Assembly (NCBI RefSeq): GCF_964199755.1
Contig: NC_133897.1
Coordinates: forward strand, 169,024,678 to 169,088,677
Direction of reading: 5' to 3'
DNA: 64,000 nt
Source of the DNA: Larus michahellis
Taxonomy: Eukaryota; Chordata; Aves; Charadriiformes; Laridae
The translations under genes were made by a program, and so were the position numbers. Below the pieces are notes generated by a model. It ran no database searches. It worked only from the letters and a program-made list of their open reading frames with translations, and was not told the origin of the DNA. Of this stretch, positions 21,506 through 30,972 are shown in pieces; position 1 is the stretch's first letter; every line of letters begins with the position of its first letter.

Positions 21506-21720
21506 GACCTGCTCCAGCACTGGTTTCTCTCCATGGGATCAAAGCCTCCTTTGGGAATCCACCTGCTTCGGCGGGGGTTCCTCCACAGGCTCTAGGTAGA
21601 TATCTGCTCCACCATTGACCGCCATGGGCTGCATATCTACAACATGCTTGACCATGGTCTTCAAAACGAGATGCAGGGAAATCTCTGCTCCAGTGCCTGG
21701 AGCACCTCCTCCCACTCCGT
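21506..21720. other. Unassigned repeat-like stretch
   Basis: gctctaggtagatatctgct through ctgcatatctacaacatg. It resembles dispersed avian repeat sequence, but I cannot name the family. Repeated at about 47003-47217. Confidence 0.4.
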
Positions 21721-21952
21721 CTTCACTGAACTTGGGGCAGCACCGAATGCCTGGCACCCCTCCAAAGCCCAGGCCAGCCTGCCAAGCCAGCCCCCTCTTC
21801 ACAACGCAACCACAAACCACACCACACAACTGACACAAAATGACCTCACTTATGACACACCACCTCTGGTATGCTTTGGCCATGTCTCCTGAATACCCTG
21901 AAACGCTGCATGCATGCACATCCCTCAAACTACTTACTCTAACTTAAAAGCT
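21721..21952 (+). repeat. 5' flank of keratin cassette
   Basis: Same block as at 2616, shortened. Confidence 0.6.
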
Positions 21953-22118
21953 GCCACTAGGGTGAGATGGACATGAGGAGAAGATGAAAAGGGGCTGTTA
22001 TGGTAAGGAAAACGCAACGCACATCATTCCTTGAGTGGCTGCAGCACGGAATGACTCATTGCTGAAAAACACCGTCATGCGCCAAGCCTGTCCCGCCCCT
22101 CCACGACCAGCATAAAAG
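21953..22118 (+). promoter_or_regulatory. Promoter of keratin gene at 22411
   Basis: cataaaag at 22111-22118; GC box CCCGCCCCTCC. The upstream part reads ggctgcagcacggaatgact where others have ggctgtggcatgcaagag. Confidence 0.8.
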
Positions 22119-22181
22119 GCGGCCCAGCGCCTCTCTCCCTCACACACTTCTCCTCACGCCTTATCCTCCACCCTCAACAAG

Positions 22182-22390
22182 GTGAGTCTCAACCCCATGA
22201 CCCTCCTTCTTCTCAACCACCTGGTCCCTCTCCTCCACCACGCTCTGCCCACAGCCTCAACAGCCCTCACGCCTCCCCACTGCCACGCTCCCCACAGCAC
22301 CACAACAGCCCTCCACACTCCCTCGCCCTCCTCCAAAACCAAACCTCACACCCCCACCACCCTCACCTTTCTCAACACCCTCTCTTCCAG
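22182..22390 (+). other. 5' UTR intron, keratin gene at 22411
   Basis: aacaag|gtgagt at 22182 and ttccag ending at 22390; 209 bp. Confidence 0.85.
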
Positions 22391-22410
22391 GGAAACTCCA
22401 CACCACACAC

Positions 22411-22725
22411 ATGGCCTGCAACAACCTCTGCAGCCCCTGCGGACCCACCCCGCTGGCTAACAGCTGCAACGAGCCCTGCGTCAGGCAGTGCGAGGCCTCC
22501 CGCGTCGTCATCCAGCCTTCCACCGTGCAGGTCACCCTGCCAGGACCCATTCTCACCTCCTTCCCCCAGAGCACCTTTGTCGGATCCTCCGCATCCGCTG
22601 CCGTGGGCAATGAGCTCAGCGCCCAGGGAGTGCCCATCTCCTCCGGCGGCTTCGGATTCAGCCTCGGCTACGGCTTGGGAGGCCTTGGCTGCTACGGTGG
22701 CAGAAGAGGCTGCTACCCCTGCTAA
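22411..22725 (+). CDS. Feather beta-keratin, 104 aa
   Basis: Fifth gene of unit 1. Asn5 ([10 protein letters not shown]), core [10 protein letters not shown] and STFVG, tail [12 protein letters not shown] with Ser84 where its counterpart at 47921 has Gly. The two coding sequences differ at three bases, one of them replacing. Nine conserved cysteines. Its 3' UTR is much shorter than those of the other cassettes. Downstream is the large CR1 at 23097. Confidence 0.95.
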   Translation: MACNNLCSPCGPTPLANSCNEPCVRQCEASRVVIQPSTVQVTLPGPILTSFPQSTFVGSSASAAVGNELSAQGVPISSGGFGFSLGYGLGGLGCYGGRRGCYPC

Positions 22726-22853
22726 GGGCCATCGCCACCACCCTTCGTAGCTGATCTCTCTCGTGCAGGGGACTTTGGTTGATGGTTGCCCTACTAATAC
22801 CTCAGACCATCTCCCTTCCCCTTAGCACCTCTGCCTTTGCAATCTTTTCCCTC

Positions 22854-22859
22854 AATAAA
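22854..22859 (+). terminator. Polyadenylation signal, keratin gene at 22411
   Basis: AATAAA only about 129 nt after the stop; roughly 300 nt of the 3' UTR present in other cassettes is missing. Confidence 0.8.
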
Positions 22860-22874
22860 GTTCTCTTGCATCTC

Positions 22875-23096
22875 AGCCTCAAACGCCTCCACTTCCTTTC
22901 TTCTCACAAGGCTCTTCCAACCTCACCCAACACAAGGCCAGGGCTACAGAGACCATCGGGGTGGCTGGAAAAGGGCTAGAAGACCTCTCGTAGGAACTAT
23001 GGCCCCAGCAAAAACAACAGCACAGGGCAGCACGGGGAAGCTCCCAGAACCTTACACAAGCCCTTCACTTGCCCAAACAAAGGCTTGCACATAATA
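22875..23096 (+). repeat. Proximal 3' flank
   Basis: Shared flank up to the CR1 insertion point (gcttgcacataata). It continues on the far side of the CR1 at 26007. Confidence 0.6.
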
Positions 23097-26006
23097 ATCA
23101 CAGAATCACAGAATCTTACTGGTTGGAAGGGACCTCTGAGATCATCGAGTCCAACCACACAAAAAAAAAAAAAAAAAAAAAAAAAGCACCCACCTACTAA
23201 TCTCCACACCCACAACCCCACACACAACACCCCACCACAAACCAATAATCTTGGGCACTAGAGCATGCCCTGAAGAGCCATGTCTACACGTTTCTTAAAT
23301 ACCTCCAGGGATGGTGACTCCACCACCTCCCTGGGCAGGCTGTTCCAGTGCCTGACCACTCTTTCAGTAAAGTAATTCTTCCTAATATCTAATCTAAATC
23401 TCCCTTGCCGCAGCTTCCTACCATTTCCTCTGGTCCTGTCGCTATTCCCTTGGGAGAAGAGGCCAACCCCTGCCTCTCTACAGTTTCCTTTCAGGTAGCT
23501 GTAGAGGGCAATGAGGTCTCCCCTCAGCCTCCTCTTCTCCAAACTAAACATGCCCAGCTCCCTCAGCCTCTCCTCACAGGACTTGTTCTCCAGACCCCTC
23601 ACCAGCTTGGTGACTCTCCTCTGGACACACTCCAGCACTTCAATGTCTTTCCTGTAGTGAGGGGCCCAAAACTGAACACAGTACTCGAGGTGAGGCCTCA
23701 CCAGTGCCGAGTACAGAGGCACGATGACTTCCCTACTCCTGCTGGCCACGCTATTCCTGATACAAGCCAGGATGCCATTGGCCCTCTTGGCCACCTGGCC
23801 ACACTGCTGGCTCATGTTAAGCCGGCTGTCCACTAACACTCCCAGGTCCTTTTCTGCCGGGCAGCTTTCCAGCCACTCTTCCCCAAGCCTGTAGCGTTGC
23901 CCGGGGTTGTTGTGACCAAAATGCAGTTCCTGGCACCTGGCCTTAGTAAACCTCATCCCATTGGCCTTGGCCCATTGATCCAACCTGTCTAGATCCCTCT
24001 GTAAAGCCTTCCGACCCTCAAGCAGATCAACACTCCCACCTAGTTTGGTGTCATCCGCAAACTTACTGAGGGTGCATTCAATCCCCTTGTCTAGATCATC
24101 AATAAAGATATTGAACAAGACTTGCCCCAAGACTGAGCCCTGAGGGACACCACTGATGACCGGCCGCCAACCAGATTTTGCTCCATTAAGCACAACTCTC
24201 TGGGCACGGCCATCCAGCCAGTTTTTTATCCAGCGGAGGGTACACTTGTCTATGCCATGATTCTCCAGTTTCTCCAGGAGAATGCCGTGGGGGATGGTGT
24301 CGAAGGCCTTACCAAAGCCCAGGTAGACAACATCCACAGCCTTGCCCTCATCGAGAAAGCGGGTCACATGGTCATAGAAAGAGATCAAGTTGGTCAGGCA
24401 GGACCTCCCTTTCCTAAACCCATGCTGGCTGGCCCTGATCCCTTGGCTGCCCTGCACTTGCCTTGAGAGCTCACTCAAGATGATCCTCTCCATGATCTTT
24501 CCCGGTACAGAGGTCAGGCTGACAGGCCTGTAGTTTCCGGGATCCTCCTTCCGGCCCTTCTTGCAGATGGGCATCACATTGGCCACCCTCCAGTCATCTG
24601 GCACCTCTCCTGTTGACCAGGATTGTTGATAGATAATGGAGAGAGGCTTGGTGAGCTCTCCTGCCAGCTCCCTGAGAACTTTTGGGTGAATCCCGTCCGG
24701 CCCCATAGACTTATGCGTGTCCAGGTGCATAAGCAAATCATTAACTACTTCCTCCTGGATTACAGGGGAGTTGTCCTGTTCTCCGTTCTTATCTTCCAGC
24801 CCAAGAAGCTGAACACCCTGGGGGTAGCTGGTCTGACTATTAAAGACAGAGGCAAAGAAGGCATTAAGTATCTCAGCCTTCTCCTCGTCCTTGGTTGCAA
24901 GGTTTCCCCCCGCATCCAGTAAGGGATGGACATTCTCTGTCACTCTCTTTTTGTTGATGTATTTATAGAAACTTCTTTTGTTGTCCCTTATGTTAATTGC
25001 CAGGTTGAGTTCCAGCTGGGCTTTTGCCTTCCTGATTTTTTCTCTGTATGACCTAACACGATCTCTGTACTCCTCCTGAGTTGCCTGTCCCCTCTTCCAA
25101 AGGTGGTAAACCTTCCTTTTTTCCTTAAGTCCCATCAAGAGCTCTTTGTTCATCCAGGCCGGCCATTTTCCCCGCCCTTTAATTGTGCGCCTTATGGGGA
25201 CAGCCTGCTCCTGGGCCTTTAGGATTTCCCTCTTAAAGAGCGTCCAGCCTTCCTGGGCTCCTTTGTCTCTCTGGACTACCTCCCACGGGACTCTCCCAAC
25301 CAGGGTTCTGAGCAGGCTAAAGTCTGCCCACCGGAAGTCCAAGATGGAGGTTTTGTTAACCCCCTTCCTTACCTCACTATGGATGGAAAACTTAACCATT
25401 TCACGGTCACTAAGCCCAAGACGGCCTCCGACCTCCACGTCCCCCACTAGCCCTTCTTTGTTTGTGAACAGTAGGTCTAGCAAGGCACCTCCCCTGGTAG
25501 GCTCACCTACCATTTGTGTCAGGAAGTTATCCTCCATACACTCGAGGAACCTCCTAGCCTGCCTGCTCTCTGCTGTGTTATATTTCCAGCAGATGTCTGG
25601 TAAGTTGAAGTCCCCAACTAGAACAAGGGCTGGCGTTTGCGAGACTGCAGCCAGCCGCTTATAGAATACCTCATCAACCTGCTCATCCTGGTTGGGTGGT
25701 CTATAGCAGACTCCCAGCACAAAATCACCTTTGTTAGCCTTCCCTTTCACCCTTACCCATAAACACTCAACTTCTTCATCACTGCAGTCTATAGAGTCAA
25801 ACAACTCCCTAATGTACAGAGCCACACACCCCCGCCTCCTTCCTTGCCTATTCCTTCTGAAGAGCTGATAGCCACTCATTGCAGCATTCCAGTCATGACC
25901 ATCATCCCACCACGTTTCCGTGATGGTGACTATGTCGCAGTTGTCCTGCTGCACAATGGCATATAGCTCATCCTGTTTGTTGCCCCAAAATTCTTTTCCC
26001 CCTCTG
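23097..26006 (-). mobile_element. Near full-length CR1 LINE, unit 2 copy
   Basis: 3' end at left with tail cacagaatcacagaatctta, then a 3' UTR holding a 25-A run (23161-23185), then ORF2 on the minus strand. It is 5'-truncated within the N-terminal part of the endonuclease (starts near WGNKQDEL). Flanks gcttgcacataata and cacttcgaacc are contiguous in cassettes that lack it. Confidence 0.92.
23161..23185 (+). repeat. Poly(A) run of 25
   Basis: Uninterrupted A25 in the CR1 3' region (T25 in CR1 sense). The run at 48671-48695 has the same length. Confidence 0.98.
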
Positions 26007-26146
26007 CACTTCGAACCAACCTTCTGGCACAAGCTCCCCATGGCAGCACACACTTCACCAACTCTCTTCCCCAATACGACCCCCTGGCCACCACAACAGG
26101 TAGAATCACAACAAACTGAATCTTTGCATGAGGATCTGGACACCAT
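23258..26146 (-). CDS. CR1 ORF2 protein (endonuclease plus reverse transcriptase), open but defective
   Basis: 962-codon open frame. Residues 1 to about 47 read through flanking DNA and are not CR1; CR1 sequence starts near WGNKQDEL. Endonuclease motifs are TETWWDD (76-82), CYRPPNQ (147-153) and GDFNLPD (178-184). The SDH motif reads SDR, with Arg248 at the catalytic histidine. Reverse transcriptase: motif A reads [10 protein letters not shown], with Gly610 at the catalytic aspartate (unit 3 has YLDF); PQGS is at 668-671 and FADD at 696-699. ORF1 is absent. It is LINE-derived, not a host gene, and very unlikely to be active. Confidence 0.9.
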   Translation of the reverse strand: MVSRSSCKDSVCCDSTCCGGQGVVLGKRVGEVCAAMGSLCQKVGSKCRGGKEFWGNKQDELYAIVQQDNCDIVTITETWWDDGHDWNAAMSGYQLFRRNRQGRRRGCVALYIRELFDSIDCSDEEVECLWVRVKGKANKGDFVLGVCYRPPNQDEQVDEVFYKRLAAVSQTPALVLVGDFNLPDICWKYNTAESRQARRFLECMEDNFLTQMVGEPTRGGALLDLLFTNKEGLVGDVEVGGRLGLSDREMVKFSIHSEVRKGVNKTSILDFRWADFSLLRTLVGRVPWEVVQRDKGAQEGWTLFKREILKAQEQAVPIRRTIKGRGKWPAWMNKELLMGLKEKRKVYHLWKRGQATQEEYRDRVRSYREKIRKAKAQLELNLAINIRDNKRSFYKYINKKRVTENVHPLLDAGGNLATKDEEKAEILNAFFASVFNSQTSYPQGVQLLGLEDKNGEQDNSPVIQEEVVNDLLMHLDTHKSMGPDGIHPKVLRELAGELTKPLSIIYQQSWSTGEVPDDWRVANVMPICKKGRKEDPGNYRPVSLTSVPGKIMERIILSELSRQVQGSQGIRASQHGFRKGRSCLTNLISFYDHVTRFLDEGKAVDVVYLGFGKAFDTIPHGILLEKLENHGIDKCTLRWIKNWLDGRAQRVVLNGAKSGWRPVISGVPQGSVLGQVLFNIFIDDLDKGIECTLSKFADDTKLGGSVDLLEGRKALQRDLDRLDQWAKANGMRFTKARCQELHFGHNNPGQRYRLGEEWLESCPAEKDLGVLVDSRLNMSQQCGQVAKRANGILACIRNSVASRSREVIVPLYSALVRPHLEYCVQFWAPHYRKDIEVLECVQRRVTKLVRGLENKSCEERLRELGMFSLEKRRLRGDLIALYSYLKGNCREAGVGLFSQGNSDRTRGNGRKLRQGRFRLDIRKNYFTERVVRHWNSLPREVVESPSLEVFKKRVDMALQGML

Positions 26147-26422
26147 CTACTTCCACCCAGTCTGCCCACACGGGCTCAGCTGGAGCACCTTGTTCAGCAC
26201 CATGTCCAGTCAGGGTTCCTGTATCTCCAAGCATGGAGTCTCCAACACTCCTCTGAAGAAATGGTTCCCCTTCTTAACCACCTTCACACTGAAAAAGCCT
26301 TGCCTTCTCTTCCAAAGAAATGGCATGTCTTTTCATCTTTCTCCGTTCACACTTGCCCTGGCCATGGGCACCCTGAGAAGAGTCTCACTCCCCTGTCCTC
26401 ATTCCCTCTTCTCATCGGTTCA
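26007..26422 (-). repeat. 3' flank with ancient CR1 3' end, unit 2
   Basis: Counterpart of 624-1040; ancient CR1 at about 26095-26368. Confidence 0.7.
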
Positions 26423-26988
26423 CCTGGGATAGAGTTGACTTTCTCACTAGTAGCTGGTAGAGTGCTCTGTTTTGCATTTGGGATGAGAATGCTGTTGACA
26501 GCCCACTACTGTTTTCAGTTCTCGCTAAGCACTCAAGGCCTTTTTTGCTCCTCGCACCGCCCCACCAGCAAGTATGCTCGGAGTGCACAAAATGCTGGGA
26601 GGAGACACGGCCGGGACAGTTGACCAGAACTCACCAAAGGGAGAGTGCATGCCGTAGTGACGTTATGCTCAATTCATAATGCTGGGGGAAGAAGAAAGGA
26701 GGAGGGGGCACTTTGGGAGTTATGACATTTGTCATTCCAAGAAAACATCACGCATGATGAAGCCCTGCTTTCCTGCAGACGGCTGAATTCCTGCCTGCCC
26801 ATGGGAGGTAGTGAAGCAATTCCTTGGTTTGCTTTGTTTGCATGCACAGCTTTTGCTTTACTTATACCGCTCTTTTTCTCAACGCACACATTTTTTCTCT
26901 TTTCCTCTTCTGATTCGCTTCCCTATGCCACCGTGCTGGAAATGAGCGAGTGGCTGTGTGGTCCTACTTGCCAGCTGGAGTTCATCTC
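26423..26988 (+). mobile_element. ERVL-like solo LTR (fossil), unit 2
   Basis: Collinear with 1041-1605. No internal genes. Confidence 0.75.
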
Positions 26989-28000
26989 CCATACATGTCA
27001 TTCAGGATTCAGAGACATCGATGACACCTCCCCTTCAGGTCCTTGCCTCCTGGTTGATAAACCTCCCAGCTCGCTCAGCTTCTCCTCGGAGGAAGGGTGC
27101 TCCAGTCCCTTCAGCGCCTTTGTGGCTGTGCACTTGACTTGCTCCGCTATGTCCATGGCCTTCATAAACTCATAGAATCACTGGGGTTTGGGAAGACCCT
27201 TGAGATCATTGAATCCCACCCTTAATCTAACTCTACCAAGTCTACCACTAAAGTGTCCCTAAGTGCCAAGCCTACTGTCTTCTACAGACCTCCAGTGATG
27301 GTGAGTCAACCATTTCCCTGGCCAGCCTCTTCCAGTGCTTCACAAGCGCTAGCGTTGCAAGGAATTGTTGTGACCCAAGTGCAGGACCCAGCACTGAGCC
27401 TTGTTGAACTTCATACCATTGGCCTCGGCCACTTGATCCAGCCTGTCCACATCCCTCTGTAGAACCATCCACCCTCAGGCACATCAACAAACCCACCCAA
27501 TATGGGTCACCAGCGAACTTAATGAGGGTGCACTCGATCCCATCATCCACATCGTTGATAAAGATATTAAACAGAAGTGGCCCCAATACTCAGCCTTGAG
27601 GAACACATCTTCTGACCAGCCACCACACTGAATTTAACTCCATTCACCAGAACTCTTTGGGCATGGCCACCCAAACGGTTTTTTAGGCAGTCAAGAGTAT
27701 GCCCATCAGAGCCATGAGCAGGCACTTTCTGCAGCAGAATAATGTGAGAAACAGTGTCAAAGGCTTTAGTAAAGTCAGGCTTAACAACATCCACAGCCCT
27801 GCCCTCATGCACCCGCTAAGCGGCTCTCCTTGTCAAAGGACGAGATCAGGTTAGGCCAGCAGGACTCTTCATAAAGCCATGCTGACTGGGCCTCATCACC
27901 TGGGTGTCCTGTATGTGCCATGTGATGGTACTCAATATGACCAGCTCCATAACATTTCAAAGAACCAAGGTGAAACAAAGAGGCCTTTCTCTCTTATACT
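26989..28000 (-). mobile_element. Two CR1 LINE fragments, unit 2
   Basis: Counterparts of 1606-2615: an ORF2 end to about 27168, then a CR1 from the tail catagaatcactgg onward, broken. Confidence 0.85.
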
Positions 28001-28333
28001 TACCAACAAGAGGGGCACCAAGGCACCCACAAAACACACCCAACGGGAAAAGCCAGCCTCAAAGACAGCTGTAGTCAGCTGGGATCAAGGCCGGGATGGA
28101 GCAAATGCAGGGGAAGGGGCAGCACCTCATGACTGCCACACCATCAAAGTGCACAACAGACAGGGCTGCGAGGAAACGGGGGCCCCTCTTCTCAACACAC
28201 CCACAAACCACACCACACCAGTGCCACGGCATGACCTCACTGAAAACACCCCACCTCTCCTATGCTTTAGTCCCGTCTTCTGTTCGGCCTCACAAGCGAC
28301 AACAAAACCAACTCTTTGGCCTCTAATATTGGA
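28001..28333 (+). repeat. 5' flank of keratin cassette
   Basis: Counterpart of 2616-2952. Confidence 0.7.
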
Positions 28334-28518
28334 ACTTGAGAGCTGCCGGCGGTGCCAACTGGACACGTCCTCAAGTGGAGGACACGAAAAGGGAGTGATG
28401 TGGGAAGGAAATGACACCCCACCTGATGACTCGCCAGGCTGTGGCATGCAAGAGCTCCTTGCTGCAGAAAACCATCATGCACAAAGCCTGTACCACCCCT
28501 CCACGACCGGCATAAAAG
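28334..28518 (+). promoter_or_regulatory. Promoter of keratin gene at 28808
   Basis: cataaaag at 28511-28518. The proximal box reads TACCACCCCTCC, a weaker CACCC form than its counterparts at 3427 and 54324. The leader sequence is ggaacagcgcc instead of ccagcccagcgcc. Confidence 0.8.
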
Positions 28519-28578
28519 CGGGAACAGCGCCTCTCTCCCTCACACACTTCTCACGCCTTCTCCTCCACCATCAGCAAG

Positions 28579-28787
28579 GTGAGTCTCAACCCCATGACCC
28601 TCCTTCTCCTCACCCACCTGGCCCCTCTCCTCCACCATGCTCTGCCCACAGCCTCAACAGCCCTCACGCCTCCACTCTGCCACGCTCCCCACAGCACCAC
28701 ACCAGCCCTACACACTCCCTCGCCCTCCTCCAACACCGACCCTCGCACCCCCACCACCCTCACCTTTCTCAGCACCCTCTCTTCCAG
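28579..28787 (+). other. 5' UTR intron, keratin gene at 28808
   Basis: gcaag|gtgagt at 28579 and ttccag ending at 28787; 209 bp. The sequence after the acceptor is gcaccctcc, where its unit 1 counterpart has ggaaactcc. Confidence 0.85.
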
Positions 28788-28807
28788 GCACCCTCCACAC
28801 CACACAC

Positions 28808-29122
28808 ATGGCCTGCAACGACCTCTGCGGACCCTGCGGACCCACCCCGCTGGCTAACAGCTGCAACGAGCCCTGCGTCAGGCAGTGCGAGGCCTCCCGC
28901 GTCGTCATCCAGCCCCCCACTGTGGTGGTCACCCTGCCAGGACCCATCCTCACCTCCTTCCCCCAGAGCACTGCCGTCGGATCCTCTGCATCCGCTGCTG
29001 TGGGCAACGAACTCAGCGCCCAGGGAGTGCCCGTCTCCTCCGGCGGCTTCGGCTATGGCTACGGCTACGGCTTGGGAGGCCTTGGCTGCTACGGTGGCAG
29101 AAGAGGCTGCTACCCCTGCTAA
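28808..29122 (+). CDS. Feather beta-keratin, 104 aa
   Basis: First gene of unit 2, counterpart of 3427. N-terminus [10 protein letters not shown] with Gly8, as in the genes at 14613 and 19292, instead of Ser8. Core [16 protein letters not shown] with STAVG; tail [12 protein letters not shown], the most regular GY run of the set. Nine conserved cysteines. The mixture of first-position and other-position variants suggests exchange between cassettes. The ATG lies 20 nt after the acceptor; an upstream open stretch in the same frame is intron. Confidence 0.95.
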   Translation: MACNDLCGPCGPTPLANSCNEPCVRQCEASRVVIQPPTVVVTLPGPILTSFPQSTAVGSSASAAVGNELSAQGVPVSSGGFGYGYGYGLGGLGCYGGRRGCYPC

Positions 29123-29555
29123 GGGCCCTCGCCACCACCCCTGACACCAACCATGGCAAACTTGAACCAACAGCATAAATGGAGAACACACCTCCGGGCC
29201 CTCCCTAGCACACAGACCTGCTGGCCATAGGTCATGCTCTCAAGGCACCAAGGAAACAGGGAAAGGCCAGCGCCAACTGCCTGGAACCATGACCAATGCA
29301 TTTCCTCCTCTTCTCCCACTTCCTTCTTTGCATCTCCCCTTCTTCTCTGTCCACTACTCTCCGCTGAAACCACTCACGGACAAGCCAAAGCCCACCAATG
29401 ATCTCCACTATGCCACTCCCACTGCGGGCCAAGAAGACCTCGGTGCTTCAGCAAGATCTACTGCACTCAAGGGACTTCACCTGATGGTTGCCCTACTAAC
29501 ACCTCAGACCATCTCCCTTCCCCTTAGCACCTCTGCCTTTGCAATCTTTTCCCTC

Positions 29556-29561
29556 AATAAA
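29556..29561 (+). terminator. Polyadenylation signal, keratin gene at 28808
   Basis: AATAAA about 434 nt after the stop. Confidence 0.8.
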
Positions 29562-29576
29562 GTTCTCTTGCATCGC

Positions 29577-29852
29577 AGCCTAAGACGCCTCCACTTCCTT
29601 TCTTCTCACAAGGTTCATCCAACCTCACCCAACACAAGGCCAGGGCTACAGAGACCATTAGGGTGCCTGGAAAAGGGCTACAGGATCTCTCTTAGGAAGT
29701 ATGTCCCCAGCAAATAAAAACAGCACAGGGCAGAACAGGGGAGCTTCCAGAACCTGACGCAAGACCTTCACTTGACCAAACAAAGCTTGGACATGTTAAT
29801 GCACTTCTACCCAAGACTCTCACACAAGCTCCCCATGGCAGCGTGCACTTCA
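29577..29852 (+). repeat. Proximal 3' flank
   Basis: Counterpart of 4196-4471, ending in cacttca before the CR1. Confidence 0.6.
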
Positions 29853-30513
29853 CAGAATCACAGAATCACAGAAACTTCAGAGTTGGAAGGGACCTCTAGA
29901 GATCATCTAGTCCAACTCCCCTGCTAAAGCAGGATTGCCTAGAGCACATTACTCAGGACTGCATCCAGGCGAGTCTTGAAAATCTCCAGAGAAGGGGACT
30001 CCACACCCTCCCTGGGCAGCCTGTTCCAGTGCTCTGTCACCCTCACTGTAAAGAAGTTTTTCCCTGTATTTGAATGGAACTTCCTATGTTCTAACTTGTG
30101 CCCGTTGCCCCTCGTCCTGTCACTGGGAACCAATGAAAAGAGTCTGGCACCATCCTCCTTCAACCCACCCTTTAGATACTTATATGCCATAATAAGGTCT
30201 TCCCTCGGCCTTCTCTTCTCCAGGCTAACGAGTCCCAGCTCTCTCAGCCTTTCCTCGTAAGGGAGATGCTCCAGTCCCTCAATCATCTTAGTTGCCCTAC
30301 GCTCGACCCGCTCCAGTACTTCCCTGTCTCTCTTGAAGTGGGGAGCCCAAAACGGGATGCAGTATTCCAGTTGTGGCCTCAGCAGCGCAGAGTAGAGGGG
30401 GAGAATGACCTCCTTTGACCTACTGGCCACACTCTTCCCTATGCAGCCCAGGATTCCCTTGGCCTTTTTGGCAACAAGGGCACATTGTTGGCTCATGGAT
30501 AATTTCTTGTCTA
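29853..30513 (-). mobile_element. 5'-truncated CR1 LINE, unit 2
   Basis: Counterpart of 4472-5132, with cacttca at both ends (29846-29852 and 30514-30520). The ORF2 C-terminal 185 residues remain open (29939-30496, minus). Confidence 0.9.
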
Positions 30514-30520
30514 CACTTCA

Positions 30521-30943
30521 ACAGCTCTCCTCCCCAGCATGACATCGTGGCCAGCACAGCAGGCAGAATCACAGCAAACACAATCATTGACTGCACAAGA
30601 ACCCTCTGGAGATCATCTGCTTCAACACAGACTTCTAAAACGGGGTCATCTCGAGGAGGCTCTCCACGACCATGTCAAGTCAGCTTTTCAGTATCTCCAA
30701 GGATGGAGTCTCCAAAACCTCCCTGCACACCCAACTCCACTATTTGACCACCCTCCCACTGAAAAAGCCTTGCCTTCTCTTCCAAGGAAATGGCAGATCT
30801 TTTCAGCTCTTGCTCTACCTATTAAACTGTCTTTATCTCAACCCATGTCTCTTTTCACTTTTATACTTCTGATTCTCTTTCCCATCCTGCCATGGCAGGA
30901 GTTAGCACGCGGCTGCGGGATCCTAGTTGCTGGCTGGGGTTAT
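30521..30943. repeat. 3' flank: ancient CR1 3' end plus LTR remnant
   Basis: Counterpart of 5140-5562. Confidence 0.65.
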
Positions 30944-30972
30944 GGAATCATAGAGTGGTTTACATTAGTAGG

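Larger units (their letters stand above)
1..25389 (+). repeat. Tandem segmental unit 1 (about 25.4 kb)
   Basis: Base 1 falls inside a CR1 element, and the same point recurs at 25390 and 50899. The order of keratin genes, LTRs and CR1 pieces is collinear with unit 2. Compared with unit 2, it lacks about 300 bp near 16979. The unit start is arbitrary because the window cuts the array. Confidence 0.95.

Noticed and set aside
23161-23185. A25 run as the tail of a processed retrocopy
   Set aside because: It lies inside a CR1 3' region with CR1 sequence on both sides, and no gene-derived sequence adjoins it.
26007-26146. Cys-rich N-terminus of the 962-codon frame as a new protein domain
   Set aside because: This stretch is keratin 3' flank DNA read through upstream of the truncated CR1; the same flank in other cassettes is not coding.
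27879-29144. 421-codon plus-strand ORF joining CR1, 5' flank, promoter and keratin
   Set aside because: It crosses a TATA element, intron and the keratin exon in the wrong frame; a chance opening caused by C-rich sequence.
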